Shown here: piece by piece, positions 1 to 7,767 of the stretch
Layout: every line of letters starts with the position of its first letter
Numbering within the stretch: position 1 is the first letter of the stretch
Source of the DNA: Clostridiaceae bacterium
Lineage (GTDB): Bacteria; Bacillota_I; Bacilli_A; Erysipelotrichales; Coprobacillaceae
Length of the DNA: 64,000 nucleotides
NCBI GenBank assembly: GCA_902363625.1
Contig: CABJAS010000007.1
Coordinates: 1-64,000, forward strand
Direction of reading: 5' to 3'
The notes under the pieces: generated by a model
What the model saw: the letters and a program-made list of their open reading frames with translations, nothing else
Told to the model about the DNA's origin: nothing
Database searches by the model: none
Program-made: the position numbers and the translations under genes

Positions 1-93
1 ATGGACACACCTGTAACCATCTCGAACACAGAAGTTAAGCATATCAACGGCGAAGATAGTGAGAGATCGCGAAAATAGCAGATTGCCGGGTAA
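1..93 (+). rRNA. 5S rRNA, 3' part (5' end outside window)
   Basis: The first ~93 bases contain the conserved 5S core: the CACCTGTAACCATCTCGAACA block followed by CAGAAGTTAAGC. After it come the arm and the 3' strand that would close helix I. The 5' ~20-25 bases lie before the window. A terminator follows at once, so this is probably the last gene of an rRNA operon. The exact 3' end is an estimate. Confidence 0.9.
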
Positions 94-101
94 GAGAAGA
101 G

Positions 102-123
102 AGGAGGGTTTCCTCCTTTTTTT
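102..123 (+). terminator. Terminator of the rRNA operon
   Basis: A 6-bp stem AGGAGG/CCTCCT (102-107 with 112-117) with a GTTT loop runs directly into seven T residues. It sits 9 bases after the inferred 5S 3' end. Confidence 0.85.
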
Positions 124-181
124 ATGTATAGAGGGGAGATAGATTTCTACTTATTTTAGTGTACTATTTCTCTTTTTTTCG

Positions 182-187
182 TATAAT
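182..187 (+). promoter_or_regulatory. -10 element for the HAD phosphatase gene
   Basis: TATAAT at 182-187 lies 27 bases before the start codon at 214. No good -35 hexamer is visible 16-18 bases upstream. A GGAGG ribosome site follows at about 199-204. Confidence 0.45.
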
Positions 188-213
188 TATAGGCAATGGG
201 GAGGAAATAAAGG

Positions 214-990
214 ATGGATAAAAAATATTTTTTCTTTGATATTGATGGTACATTGACAAATAAAGCAACCGGGGAAATTATTCCCAGTGCAAAAAAGACT
301 ATTCGCTTATTACAGGAGAATGGACATTTTGTCTGTATAGCGACTGGTCGTGCTTATTATAAGACAAAAGCATTTGCGAAATTGGCAGGAATCCACCATA
401 TCGTCAGCAATGGCGGTGCTGCTTTAACGATCGATGACAAGTTGATAAAGAATTGCCCATTAGAACATAAAAAGGCGGTTTCTTTATGCTGTGAGGCGGA
501 AAAAGCAGGATTTGGTATATTAATAGCTACTGATGATAATATTGACGTGAGAATGAAAAATATACGTTTTATAGAGCAAGTTGGATTTAGAAAAGAACCG
601 ACACGTTATTTTTTAGATTCTAATCGTTCTTATGAAGAATACGAGAACATCTATAAAATTTATATTGCGATTCCTAAAGCAAAAGAAAATGAACTGAGTT
701 TGTTAGATACAGTGGGACATATTCGTTTTATCGAAGACTATTTAACATTTCAGCATGACAAGAAAGATCAAGGCATCATCGAGATGATCCAACTAGTAAA
801 CGGTAATTTAAATGACGTTGTAGTCTTTGGCGATGATTATAATGATTTAGTCATGTTTCAAGACGGCTGGACTAAAATCGCAATGGGGAATGCCTGTGAC
901 GCATTGAAAAAGAAAGCAACGTTCGTTACAAAAGAAAACACTGAAGATGGCATCGAATTTGCCTGTCGACACTTTGGCTGGATAAAATAA
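214..990 (+). CDS. HAD-superfamily (Cof/IIB type) phosphatase
   Basis: A 258-residue cytosolic hydrolase of the Cof-like HAD IIB family, which dephosphorylates small phosphorylated metabolites such as sugar phosphates or flavin precursors; the substrate cannot be read from sequence. Motif I, DIDGT, is at residues 9-13 with the nucleophile Asp9. Motif II (ATGR) is near residue 43, and motif IV (GDDYNDLVMF) near residue 207. A cap domain fills residues ~85-190. Length is normal for the family. GGAGG lies ~10 bases upstream of the ATG. It is monocistronic, between the rRNA terminator and a bidirectional terminator at 991-1028. Confidence 0.85.
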   Translation: MDKKYFFFDIDGTLTNKATGEIIPSAKKTIRLLQENGHFVCIATGRAYYKTKAFAKLAGIHHIVSNGGAALTIDDKLIKNCPLEHKKAVSLCCEAEKAGFGILIATDDNIDVRMKNIRFIEQVGFRKEPTRYFLDSNRSYEEYENIYKIYIAIPKAKENELSLLDTVGHIRFIEDYLTFQHDKKDQGIIEMIQLVNGNLNDVVVFGDDYNDLVMFQDGWTKIAMGNACDALKKKATFVTKENTEDGIEFACRHFGWIK

Positions 991-1028
991 AAGTCCTTGA
1001 ACCTACTTGGCTCAAAGACTTCTTTTTT
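991..1028. terminator. Bidirectional terminator between convergent genes
   Basis: A 10-bp stem with one mismatch (991-1000 with 1012-1021) is followed by a T run on the + strand. Read leftward, the same hairpin is followed by TTTTATTTTA. It can end both the HAD gene and the SPFH operon. Confidence 0.7.
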
Positions 1029-1944
1029 ATTTTTCTTTTTTAGGATCGGTCGCGATTTCTTTAACTGAAGAAACTAATCCAGCTAATCCCTGAATTTCAC
1101 TTGGAATAATAATCTTTGTGGCTTCTCCTTCAGATAATTTTTCTAATGCTTTATATCCTTGTAATTGTACATAAGCCGGCTGTGGTGATGCTTCATTGAT
1201 ATAAGCAATCCCTTTTGCCTGTGCTTCAAAAACTAAACGTAAGGCTTCGGCTTCACCGGTCGCTCTTGTAATCTTAGCTTCTTTATCTGCCTCAGCACGC
1301 AGGATAGTAGATTCTTTTTCCCCTTCTGCTGTTAAGATCGCTGCTGTTTTCTTACCTTCTGCCTGTAGAATCGCTTCACGTCTTTCACGTTCAGCACGCA
1401 TTTGTTTTTCCATGGCTTCTTGGATATCACGTGGCGGAATAATGTTTTTAACTTCAACACGGTGTACTTTAATTCCCCATGGATCTGTGGCCTCATCAAG
1501 AATACTTCTCATCTTTGCATTGATAAGGTCACGTGATGTTAAGGTTTCATCTAATTCTAAATCCCCAATAATGTTACGCAATGTTGTTGCGGTTAAATTT
1601 TCAATTGCATTGATAGGTCGCACAACACCATAAGTAAATAATTTTGGATCGGTAATCTGGAAATAGACAACGGTATCGATCTGCATCGTAACGTTATCTT
1701 TGGTGATTACCGGCTGTGGTTCGAAATCAACTACTTGTTCTTTTAAAGAAACACGGTTGGCAACACGATCAAAGAATGGAATGAGGATGTGTACTCCAAC
1801 GTTGCAAGAACGGTTGTAAGCTCCCAGTCTTTCTACGACATAGCAGTTTGACTGTGGAACAATACGAATCGTTTTTGCGACAATCATGAGACCAATTAAA
1901 ATAACAATGGTAACTAATACAATGGTAATAATTTGTCCTGGCAT
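1027..1944 (-). CDS. SPFH/stomatin-like membrane protein (QmcA/paraslipin type)
   Basis: A 305-residue membrane-anchored protein of the stomatin/prohibitin (SPFH) superfamily. These form oligomeric rings in membrane microdomains and often act with an NfeD partner in quality control. One N-terminal transmembrane helix (residues ~5-24) is followed by the SPFH domain (~28-190) containing the typical LGAYNRSCNVGVH and VTKDNVTMQIDTVVYF stretches. An Ala/Glu-rich coiled coil (~175-240) rich in QAEGKK/AEGEKE/AEADKE repeats comes next. Last gene of a leftward operon, 13 bases downstream of the NfeD gene, which supports an SPFH-NfeD pair. The client is unknown. Confidence 0.88.
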   Translation of the reverse strand: MPGQIITIVLVTIVILIGLMIVAKTIRIVPQSNCYVVERLGAYNRSCNVGVHILIPFFDRVANRVSLKEQVVDFEPQPVITKDNVTMQIDTVVYFQITDPKLFTYGVVRPINAIENLTATTLRNIIGDLELDETLTSRDLINAKMRSILDEATDPWGIKVHRVEVKNIIPPRDIQEAMEKQMRAERERREAILQAEGKKTAAILTAEGEKESTILRAEADKEAKITRATGEAEALRLVFEAQAKGIAYINEASPQPAYVQLQGYKALEKLSEGEATKIIIPSEIQGLAGLVSSVKEIATDPKKEK

Positions 1945-1957
1945 ATAACTCTCTCCT

Positions 1958-2374
1958 TTATACTTTCTTTACTACTAATTTTACACCATCTATGGCTAAG
2001 ATTTCAACATGAGTTCCTGCTTCGATGAAATCTTTATCGAGCGAAATTGCACTCCAGGTACTTCCCATGACTTTGACTTCCCCTTTGGAGTCCTCTTGAA
2101 TCTCTTTTGTCACTAACCCTTGTTTACCGATTAAACGATCAGTGTTAGTATGAACAATATTCCCCGTTAAATACTTTTTCGCAATCGGTCTTGTGATAAT
2201 GAAAGACAGCACTGTAATCACTAAACATACAATAATCTGCACGATTAGATCAAAGCCTAAGAAATAAGCAATCAAAGCACCTAAACTACCTAAACTGATC
2301 CAAATGCTGACTAAATCGATTGTGACGATTTCAACAATGACTGATAAAATTAAAATAACTAACCAAATGGTCAT
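1958..2374 (-). CDS. NfeD-like membrane protein
   Basis: A 138-residue protein of the short NfeD class. Two to three hydrophobic helices (residues ~2-22, ~25-45, ~47-65) precede a C-terminal OB-fold domain (residues ~80-138; DRLIGKQGLVTKEI ... GEVKVMGSTWSA). NfeD OB domains are known to partner with SPFH proteins, and the neighbouring downstream gene is such a protein. It lacks the N-terminal serine protease of long NfeD proteins, normal for this class. Start supported by GGGAGGGG just upstream on the minus strand. Confidence 0.85.
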   Translation of the reverse strand: MTIWLVILILSVIVEIVTIDLVSIWISLGSLGALIAYFLGFDLIVQIIVCLVITVLSFIITRPIAKKYLTGNIVHTNTDRLIGKQGLVTKEIQEDSKGEVKVMGSTWSAISLDKDFIEAGTHVEILAIDGVKLVVKKV

Positions 2375-2387
2375 TTAGACCCCTCCC

Positions 2388-2753
2388 TTATAACTGCACA
2401 ATTAATATTTTATCCTTCTCATTGAAGCGAGCATCATATTTAATACCGTTTTGAGCAGCAAAATCAATGCTGTATAATTCTCCAATAGAGCGAATAAATG
2501 TTTTATTGCTTATTCTACCGTAACTTTTACCAATGGATATTTTATGCAATTGGCTAGGGGGATAGACCCCTAAATCGATCTCGTCTTTTGTAATAGGCTT
2601 GATGGCAACCTGCTTGAGATCTTCATCAATACCTAATAATACATATCGTATGTCAGCAAAATTTTCACAAGCGACTTTATTTAATGTCAAATTGGACTCA
2701 TAAATGGTAACCGTAGGCGTTGCGATATCATTTTTAATCCACTTAAAATTCAT
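2388..2753 (-). CDS. Conserved-looking cytosolic protein of unknown function
   Basis: A 121-residue soluble protein, first gene of the leftward operon with NfeD and SPFH (13-base gap). I cannot assign it to a named family with confidence. Visible features are a central YVLLGIDED stretch, an AIKPITKDE stretch and a KISIGKSYGRISNKTF stretch, suggesting two beta-rich halves with a basic Lys-Ser/Arg-Ile motif. There is no signal peptide or membrane helix. The pattern recalls small AbrB/MraZ-like barrels, but that is only an impression. ATG with AAGGTG-type ribosome site upstream. Confidence 0.7.
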   Translation of the reverse strand: MNFKWIKNDIATPTVTIYESNLTLNKVACENFADIRYVLLGIDEDLKQVAIKPITKDEIDLGVYPPSQLHKISIGKSYGRISNKTFIRSIGELYSIDFAAQNGIKYDARFNEKDKILIVQL

Positions 2754-2843
2754 TTTATCACCTTCTTCAGTATTATTATATTATTTAAATTATTTTTTTG
2801 CAATATATTATTTAACTAAATCTTAGTAATTTCTATTGAATTT

Positions 2844-2852
2844 TGGTATACT
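2844..2852 (+). promoter_or_regulatory. Extended -10 promoter for the thioredoxin-like/deoD operon
   Basis: TGG-TATACT at 2844-2852 lies ~10 bases before the AGGAGGGG ribosome site at 2863-2870. The -35 region is weak, as is usual for extended -10 promoters. Confidence 0.6.
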
Positions 2853-2875
2853 ATTAATGGTTAGGAGGGGTTGCT

Positions 2876-3304
2876 GTGTTCAAAAAAGGATTTTTGTTGT
2901 TTTTAGTAGTGATGATTGCCGGATGCAGCCTAACAAGTAAAAAAACATATCCAGATTTTAATGTGAAATTCTTTTATCGTGATTCCTGTGGTTACTGTGA
3001 AGCCTTTAAGGAATATGCGATTCCAGCCTTGGAGAAGGAATTTAAAGAAGCGATTCATATCGAATACTATAATATGGATGACGAAGACGCCATGATGATC
3101 TATAATGATATTTGTGATCGGCTTTATTTTTTTGATGAATCTTATCGGGAAGATGCACCGCTTTTTGTAATGGAAGATGAATTTGCCTTGCTGGGATATG
3201 CCTCAGGAGAAGAAAAAGAACTGATTCGAGATATTAAGCGTGCTTTAAATAATGAAGAATTAGGCGATAGATTATCAGCTTACAGATGGGAGTTTACACT
3301 ATGA
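2876..3304 (+). CDS. Thioredoxin-fold lipoprotein (first of tandem pair)
   Basis: A 142-residue predicted lipoprotein with a thioredoxin-like domain on the outer face of the membrane. A GTG start follows AGGAGGGG with 5-base spacing. The signal sequence ends in a lipobox MIAGC (Cys at residue 17). The mature part has a redox motif CGYC followed by EAFKEYAIPALE. The region after it is acidic. It overlaps the next gene by four bases (ATGA), and that gene is a paralogue with the same CxxC-AFKEYAIPALE block and the same C-terminal GD-LS-RW-F pattern. Likely role: extracytoplasmic thiol chemistry, inferred only. Confidence 0.75.
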   Translation: MFKKGFLLFLVVMIAGCSLTSKKTYPDFNVKFFYRDSCGYCEAFKEYAIPALEKEFKEAIHIEYYNMDDEDAMMIYNDICDRLYFFDESYREDAPLFVMEDEFALLGYASGEEKELIRDIKRALNNEELGDRLSAYRWEFTL

Positions 3305-3738
3305 AAAAATGGTTATTAAGTATTATAGCTTTATGCTGTTTGGTCAGTTTAAGCGGATGCACATCGGCACCGGCTGAAAGTGAAGAGAAAATCAATATTA
3401 CAGTTTTTACAGTCAGCACCTGCAGCAACTGCAAGGCGTTTAAAGAATATGCCATTCCGGCATTGGAAAACGAATTTGGCGATCAGCTGGTTTTAACACT
3501 CAAGGATCTTGATGACGATGAAAATGGCGCACTCTATGATGAAATTACAAGTCAGTTAGTGGATTACGATACAGTGTATTCACGCATGGTACCCTTCATT
3601 GTCGTAGAAGATTATTTTGCTGTTTTAGCCTATAACAAGGGTGAGGAAACAGCTTTGATTAGTGACATAAAGGCGGCTAGAGATGGAAAGCCCTTGGGGG
3701 ATACATTATCTAACGGAAGATGGCTATTTAAAAAATAA
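3301..3738 (+). CDS. Thioredoxin-fold lipoprotein (second of tandem pair)
   Basis: A 145-residue paralogue of the preceding gene. I choose ATG 3301 because it forms an ATGA overlap with the upstream stop and begins a good signal peptide (MKKWLLSIIALCC). A longer in-frame start at 3286 would spoil that. Lipobox LSGC gives the lipidated Cys at residue 20. The redox motif is CSNC, again followed by KAFKEYAIPALE. The two copies are diverged (different CxxC dipeptides), so the duplication is old. It is followed 13 bases later by deoD, probably on the same transcript. Confidence 0.75.
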   Translation: MKKWLLSIIALCCLVSLSGCTSAPAESEEKINITVFTVSTCSNCKAFKEYAIPALENEFGDQLVLTLKDLDDDENGALYDEITSQLVDYDTVYSRMVPFIVVEDYFAVLAYNKGEETALISDIKAARDGKPLGDTLSNGRWLFKK

Positions 3739-3751
3739 GGAGGATATACAG

Positions 3752-4465
3752 ATGGCTACACCACATAATGAAGCAAAAGAAGGAATGATTGCGAAAACAG
3801 TCTTAATGCCGGGAGATCCGCTGAGAGCGAAATTTCTGGCAGAAACCTATTTGGAGGATGTCGTACAGTTTAACGGTGTACGTAATATGTTAGGGTATAC
3901 AGGAAACTACAAAGGAAAACCGGTATCGATTATGGGGTCCGGAATGGGAATGCCGTCGATTGGCATTTACTGTCATGAACTTTATCAATTCTATGGGGTT
4001 GAAAACATTATTCGTATCGGTTCATGCGGCGGATTAAAAGAAGAGGTTCATTTGCGTGATATTATTATTGTGCAGGGAGCATGTACAGATTCAAACTTTG
4101 CTGCCCAATATCAATTAAATGGAACATACAGTGCGATCAGTTCTTATTCTTTATTGGAAAAAGCAGTGAACTTTTCAAAAGCAAAACAGTTAAACTATCA
4201 TGTAGGCAATGTCATTGCATCAGACTACTTTTATATGGCAGAAGGCGGATCTAACCTGAAATGGGCTAAAATGGGATGTCTGGGAGTCGAAATGGAATCT
4301 TATGCATTGTTTGCGACAGCGGCCTATTTAAATAAGAAAGCATTAACTTTGCTGACGGTTTCAGATTCTTTGGTAACCAGTGAAGAAACGTCTGCAGAGG
4401 AAAGAGAAAAAACATTTACGGCAATGATGGAAGTTGCTTTAGAGATTGCGTGTGATGAAGCATAA
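3752..4465 (+). CDS. deoD: Purine nucleoside phosphorylase, DeoD type
   Basis: A 237-residue cytosolic enzyme that splits purine (deoxy)nucleosides with phosphate into base plus (deoxy)ribose-1-phosphate. Start ATG 3752 (MATPHN) is preceded by AAGGAGG at optimal spacing; an upstream in-frame start would run into the preceding gene. Family marks are GDPLRAKF near residue 20 (phosphate site), GSCGGL near residue 90 and GVEMESYALF near residue 178 (ribose-binding Met-Glu). The length matches the hexameric bacterial family. It overlaps the next phosphatase gene by 11 bases. Confidence 0.95.
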   Translation: MATPHNEAKEGMIAKTVLMPGDPLRAKFLAETYLEDVVQFNGVRNMLGYTGNYKGKPVSIMGSGMGMPSIGIYCHELYQFYGVENIIRIGSCGGLKEEVHLRDIIIVQGACTDSNFAAQYQLNGTYSAISSYSLLEKAVNFSKAKQLNYHVGNVIASDYFYMAEGGSNLKWAKMGCLGVEMESYALFATAAYLNKKALTLLTVSDSLVTSEETSAEEREKTFTAMMEVALEIACDEA

Positions 4466-5069
4466 AATAGCGTTCTTTGATTTTGATGATACGCTTTTGC
4501 CGCAGGATTCCATGAAGCGCCTGATTTATTTTTGTTTAAAGCGTCATCCATGGACTTTTATCTATTTATTTAAAATGGCTTTTTTAGGAGTTTTGTATGG
4601 CATAAAAGTGATTTCTTTTATTCCTTTGAAACAAGCTATTTTATTTCCTTTAAATCATTTAAGTGAAAAAGAACTGGAACAGTTTTATCAGGAATGTTTG
4701 ATTCCCCATTATTACTTAAATGTCATCGCTGAATTAAAACAAAAAAAATCAGAGGACTATCTGATTTATCTTGTTTCTGCTTCTCCGGAAGTCTATTTAA
4801 AATATACGGATCTTCCTGTTGATGTGATCATTGGGACAAAAACATTAAGTAAAGATGGGAAAAACACCAACAAGATTATTGGCGAAAACTGCAAGAGTGA
4901 AGAAAAAGTAAGACGTATACATGAAATCTTAAAGGAAAAGAATATTGAGATCGATTATGACAACTCTTACGGCTATTCGGATTCACTCACGGATATGCCC
5001 ATGTTAAAGCTGGTGAAGCATCGCATTCGCATAAATAAAAAAGATGGCTCAATGAGCCAATTTGAATAG
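4455..5069 (+). CDS. HAD-IB family phosphatase (SerB-like)
   Basis: A 204-residue phosphatase with motif I FDFDDT (nucleophile Asp9, second Asp11), motif II VSASPEVY near residue 113 and motif IV GYSDSLTDMPML near residue 176. These place it in HAD subfamily IB with phosphoserine phosphatase and related enzymes. Start ATG 4455 is chosen over upstream TTG/GTG codons because it begins directly before motif I; it overlaps the end of deoD by 11 bases. The substrate is unknown. A hydrophobic stretch at residues ~28-55 belongs to the cap region. Confidence 0.8.
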   Translation: MKHKIAFFDFDDTLLPQDSMKRLIYFCLKRHPWTFIYLFKMAFLGVLYGIKVISFIPLKQAILFPLNHLSEKELEQFYQECLIPHYYLNVIAELKQKKSEDYLIYLVSASPEVYLKYTDLPVDVIIGTKTLSKDGKNTNKIIGENCKSEEKVRRIHEILKEKNIEIDYDNSYGYSDSLTDMPMLKLVKHRIRINKKDGSMSQFE

Positions 5070-5093
5070 GTGGTAAACACCTATTTTATTTTT
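5065..5093. terminator. Terminator between convergent genes
   Basis: A perfect 8-bp stem AATAGGTG/CACCTATT (5065-5072 with 5078-5085) carries a 5-base loop and is followed by TTATTTTT. It overlaps the stop codon of the phosphatase gene and faces the DUF378 gene. Confidence 0.7.
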
Positions 5094-5286
5094 GATCCAA
5101 ATCAAGAAACAACAACATAATGTTGATGATCCCAGAAATACCGACAACGATATAGATCAATGAAGTTAAAAATGTACTAGTTCCAAAAATCATTTCAACT
5201 AAGTTGAAAGCAAATAATCCGATTAATCCCCAGTTGATTGCTCCGATAATAGTGAAGACTAATGCAATTTTATATAAAATATTCAT
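5086..5286 (-). CDS. DUF378 family small membrane protein
   Basis: A 66-residue protein with two transmembrane helices (residues ~4-28 and ~38-61). The NWGLIGLF motif between Ile16 and Phe25 is diagnostic of DUF378 (YuzA-like) proteins. Function of the family is unknown. It is monocistronic, transcribed leftward, with AAAGGAGG upstream of the ATG. Confidence 0.85.
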   Translation of the reverse strand: MNILYKIALVFTIIGAINWGLIGLFAFNLVEMIFGTSTFLTSLIYIVVGISGIINIMLLFLDLDQK

Positions 5287-5390
5287 TGTGTTACCTCCTT
5301 TTAAAACTATTATGGCTGTTCATTTGTATTTTATTCAGTCATAACTGCAATTTTTAAACATATAATGAACTGCATAGAAAGGTGGTTATT

Positions 5391-6374
5391 ATGAAGAAAA
5401 AGATTATTATTGGAATTGTCATTGTCTTACTTGCCGGCGGTGGTTTTTGGTTTTATAAAAGCAAAACAGGAACATCGGATGCCAAAGCAAAAAATCAGTT
5501 AAGTGATTTAAACAGCTATCATTTAGAAGCCAATATGGAAATGACCATAAATGATGAACTCAAAACTTATAAAGTGGATGTTGATTATTTGAAAAAAGAT
5601 AGCGATTTATTCAGAGTTAATATTTATGATAAAACGCTTAACCAATCTCAAATTATTATTCGCAATGCAGATGGTGTCTTTGTTTATACACCAAGTATGA
5701 ATCAGGTTTATAAGTTCAAGAGTGAATGGCCTTATAACAGTGATAAACCTTACATCTATCAAACTTTACTTTCTTATTTTGATAAAGAAAATAAAATTGA
5801 AAAAACTAAAGATGGTATGATTTTAAGAAGTGCAGTCGCTTATCCGCATGATGAAAAAATAGTATCACAGGAAATTAAATTTGATAAAAACATGGTGCCT
5901 GTTTATATTTCATTGTTTGATGAGGATGAAGCAGAACATGTAAAAGTAGAATTTACAAAAGTAAGCATCAATGAAACCGTTGATGAATCATTATTTAACG
6001 TAGAACAATTATCTGCCAGCCAAACTGCCTCAAATCTGACAGATGATTTTCCTTTAATGCCGTTAGAATTATTAGGAACACAGTTAGCAGAACAGCAGGA
6101 ATGTTCCATCAATGGAACAACGACGCATATTTTACAGTTCAGCGGTGATAAAGCATTTACTTTGATTCAGTCTTTAGATCAGCCAAGCGATACCCTGCAG
6201 ACGATTGATACCTCTGCTGAACTAGTGGATTTAGTAGGCGGTGTTGCTATGTTTGAAAACAATCAGCTTAAATATCTTTATCCCGGTCTGACTTGCAGTG
6301 TTTATTCAGAGACAATGTCAAAAGCTGAAATGATTGAGGTTGTCAGCAGTTTGCAAAACGAAGTATTAAAATAA
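5391..6374 (+). CDS. GerS/LolA-like membrane-anchored protein
   Basis: A 327-residue protein with an N-terminal membrane anchor (residues ~4-22, IIIGIVIVLLAGGG) and no lipobox Cys. The extracytoplasmic part looks like the LolA/RseB beta-sheet fold: a 'LNSYHLEANMEMTINDELKTYKVDVDYLKKD-LFRVNIYD' pattern followed by 'IIIRNADGVFVYTPSMNQVYKF'. That pattern is typical of Clostridial GerS-type germination proteins, which help process cortex-specific peptidoglycan. In Clostridioides difficile gerS is paired with an alanine racemase gene; here alr follows 57 bases later. ATG 5391 is chosen for its AAAGGTGG site. Identity as GerS is inference. Confidence 0.6.
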   Translation: MKKKIIIGIVIVLLAGGGFWFYKSKTGTSDAKAKNQLSDLNSYHLEANMEMTINDELKTYKVDVDYLKKDSDLFRVNIYDKTLNQSQIIIRNADGVFVYTPSMNQVYKFKSEWPYNSDKPYIYQTLLSYFDKENKIEKTKDGMILRSAVAYPHDEKIVSQEIKFDKNMVPVYISLFDEDEAEHVKVEFTKVSINETVDESLFNVEQLSASQTASNLTDDFPLMPLELLGTQLAEQQECSINGTTTHILQFSGDKAFTLIQSLDQPSDTLQTIDTSAELVDLVGGVAMFENNQLKYLYPGLTCSVYSETMSKAEMIEVVSSLQNEVLK

Positions 6375-6383
6375 ATTATTGCT

Positions 6384-6412
6384 TTGACAGGCGTTAAGCA
6401 TTGGTATATCAT
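6384..6412 (+). promoter_or_regulatory. Strong internal promoter of alr
   Basis: TTGACA (6384-6389), a 17-base spacer and TATCAT (6407-6412). It lies between the gerS-like gene and alr. It also shows that an upstream in-frame TTG codon at 6384 is a -35 box, not a start codon. Confidence 0.75.
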
Positions 6413-6431
6413 AGTCACTGAGGTGTTAAAT

Positions 6432-7511
6432 ATGAATTTTTATCGAGACACAAGAGCGACTGTGGATTTAGATCATCTACTTTATAATATTGATGTGATA
6501 TATAAAAAAAGCCAGAAACCATTGATGGCAGTATTAAAAGCCAATGCTTACGGTCATGGGGATCAGGCAGTAGCCAGTGTATTGGAAAATCATCTGGCGA
6601 TTGCAATGTATGGATTAGCAACGATTAAAGAGGCGATTGATTTAAGAATTGCCGGTATGAAAAAAGAGATGCTGGTCATTGGGCCGACACGCTGGGAGGA
6701 TGCGAAATATGCCGCTATTTATAATGTAGCATTGACCGCCTACAGTATGGATTATATTCAAGCATTAGTAAAAGAAGAATTTACTAAACCGTTAAAGCTG
6801 CATATTAAATTAGATACCGGGATGAATCGGATCGGTTTACGAACCAGAGAAGAATTAGAGGAAGCGCTGCGTCTGATCAAGCAAAACAAAATGCTGAAGG
6901 TAACGGGGATCTTTACGCATTTTGGAGCGTCAGAAGAGGAAAATGAAACGTATGCACAACAATTGCAGCGTTTTAAAACAATGATTGAGGGGTATTCTTT
7001 TGAATATGTTCATGCGGATAATAGTGCCGGAACAATGTACCGTCATGATGATTTTACAAATTTGGATCGTCTTGGGATCGGGATGTATGGGGTTGATCCG
7101 AAAGGGAGAGAAAATAATGAACTAAAACCGGTCATGATGTTAAGCACAACTGTTTTGATGGTCAAACATATTAAAAAAGGAGAAAAGGTCGGGTATGGTT
7201 TTACTTATACTGCGGCTAAAGATGAATATGTCGCGACTTTGCCGATAGGTTATGCCGATGGCTTTATTCGCAGGAATCAAGGTCGTGAGGTGTATATTAA
7301 CGGTAAAAACTATCAGATCATCGGACGTGTCTGTATGGATCAAATGATGGTTCGTGTGGACGAGACTGTGCAGGTCGGAGATTTGGTTGAAATCTTTGGA
7401 CCGCATTTATCTATTGTCAAGATGGCAAAAGAGTTAGAAACAATTCCTTATGAAATTATGTGTTTGCTGACAGACCGCGTTGAACGAAGATATGAAAAAA
7501 TAGAAGAATAA
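6432..7511 (+). CDS. alr: Alanine racemase
   Basis: A 359-residue PLP enzyme that interconverts L- and D-alanine, supplying D-Ala for peptidoglycan. The PLP lysine lies in AVLKANAYGHG (Lys38 region). The N-terminal TIM barrel continues through KLDTGMNRIG and the C-terminal beta domain supplies the second catalytic Tyr (GYGFTYTA). ATG 6432 has TGAGGTG upstream and gives the usual family start (YRDTRATVDLDHL). The gene has its own promoter and a gerS-like neighbour, so a role in spore germination as well as wall synthesis is possible. Confidence 0.95.
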   Translation: MNFYRDTRATVDLDHLLYNIDVIYKKSQKPLMAVLKANAYGHGDQAVASVLENHLAIAMYGLATIKEAIDLRIAGMKKEMLVIGPTRWEDAKYAAIYNVALTAYSMDYIQALVKEEFTKPLKLHIKLDTGMNRIGLRTREELEEALRLIKQNKMLKVTGIFTHFGASEEENETYAQQLQRFKTMIEGYSFEYVHADNSAGTMYRHDDFTNLDRLGIGMYGVDPKGRENNELKPVMMLSTTVLMVKHIKKGEKVGYGFTYTAAKDEYVATLPIGYADGFIRRNQGREVYINGKNYQIIGRVCMDQMMVRVDETVQVGDLVEIFGPHLSIVKMAKELETIPYEIMCLLTDRVERRYEKIEE

Positions 7512-7515
7512 AGAA

Positions 7516-7558
7516 AAAGCAAGGAATATGATCCGATGGTCAGACTTCTTGCTTTATT
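7516..7558 (+). terminator. Candidate terminator after alr
   Basis: An 8-bp stem AAAGCAAG/CTTGCTTT (7516-7523 with 7548-7555) closes a 24-base loop and is followed by a short ATTTG. The rest of 7559-7732 holds no gene or clear motif. Confidence 0.45.
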
Positions 7559-7732
7559 TGTATTTGATCACATCTTTATATTAGAGTCAATATGATAGGT
7601 AGCCTGTTAATATAAAATGGTAAATTGTAATACGACAAGACATGGAATTTCATCTAAACGACAAGTTATGAATAAATAAAATGAAGTGATATTTTCCAAT
7701 CTTATTGTGTGTTTAAAGAAAGTGATCATACT

Positions 7733-7761
7733 AAAAACCCGACTGTTCAGTCGGATTTTTA
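7733..7761. terminator. Bidirectional terminator downstream of perR
   Basis: AAAAAC-CCGACT-GTTC-AGTCGG-ATTTTT: a 6-bp GC-rich stem (7739-7744 with 7749-7754) flanked by A and T runs, so it works on both strands. It ends 6 bases from the perR stop codon. Confidence 0.8.
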
Positions 7762-7767
7762 GATAAA

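Noticed and set aside
5045..5057. Hairpin GGCT-CAATG-AGCC near the end of the HAD-IB gene
   Set aside because: Short, inside the coding region and without a T run; the adjacent 8-bp hairpin at 5065-5085 is the better terminator.
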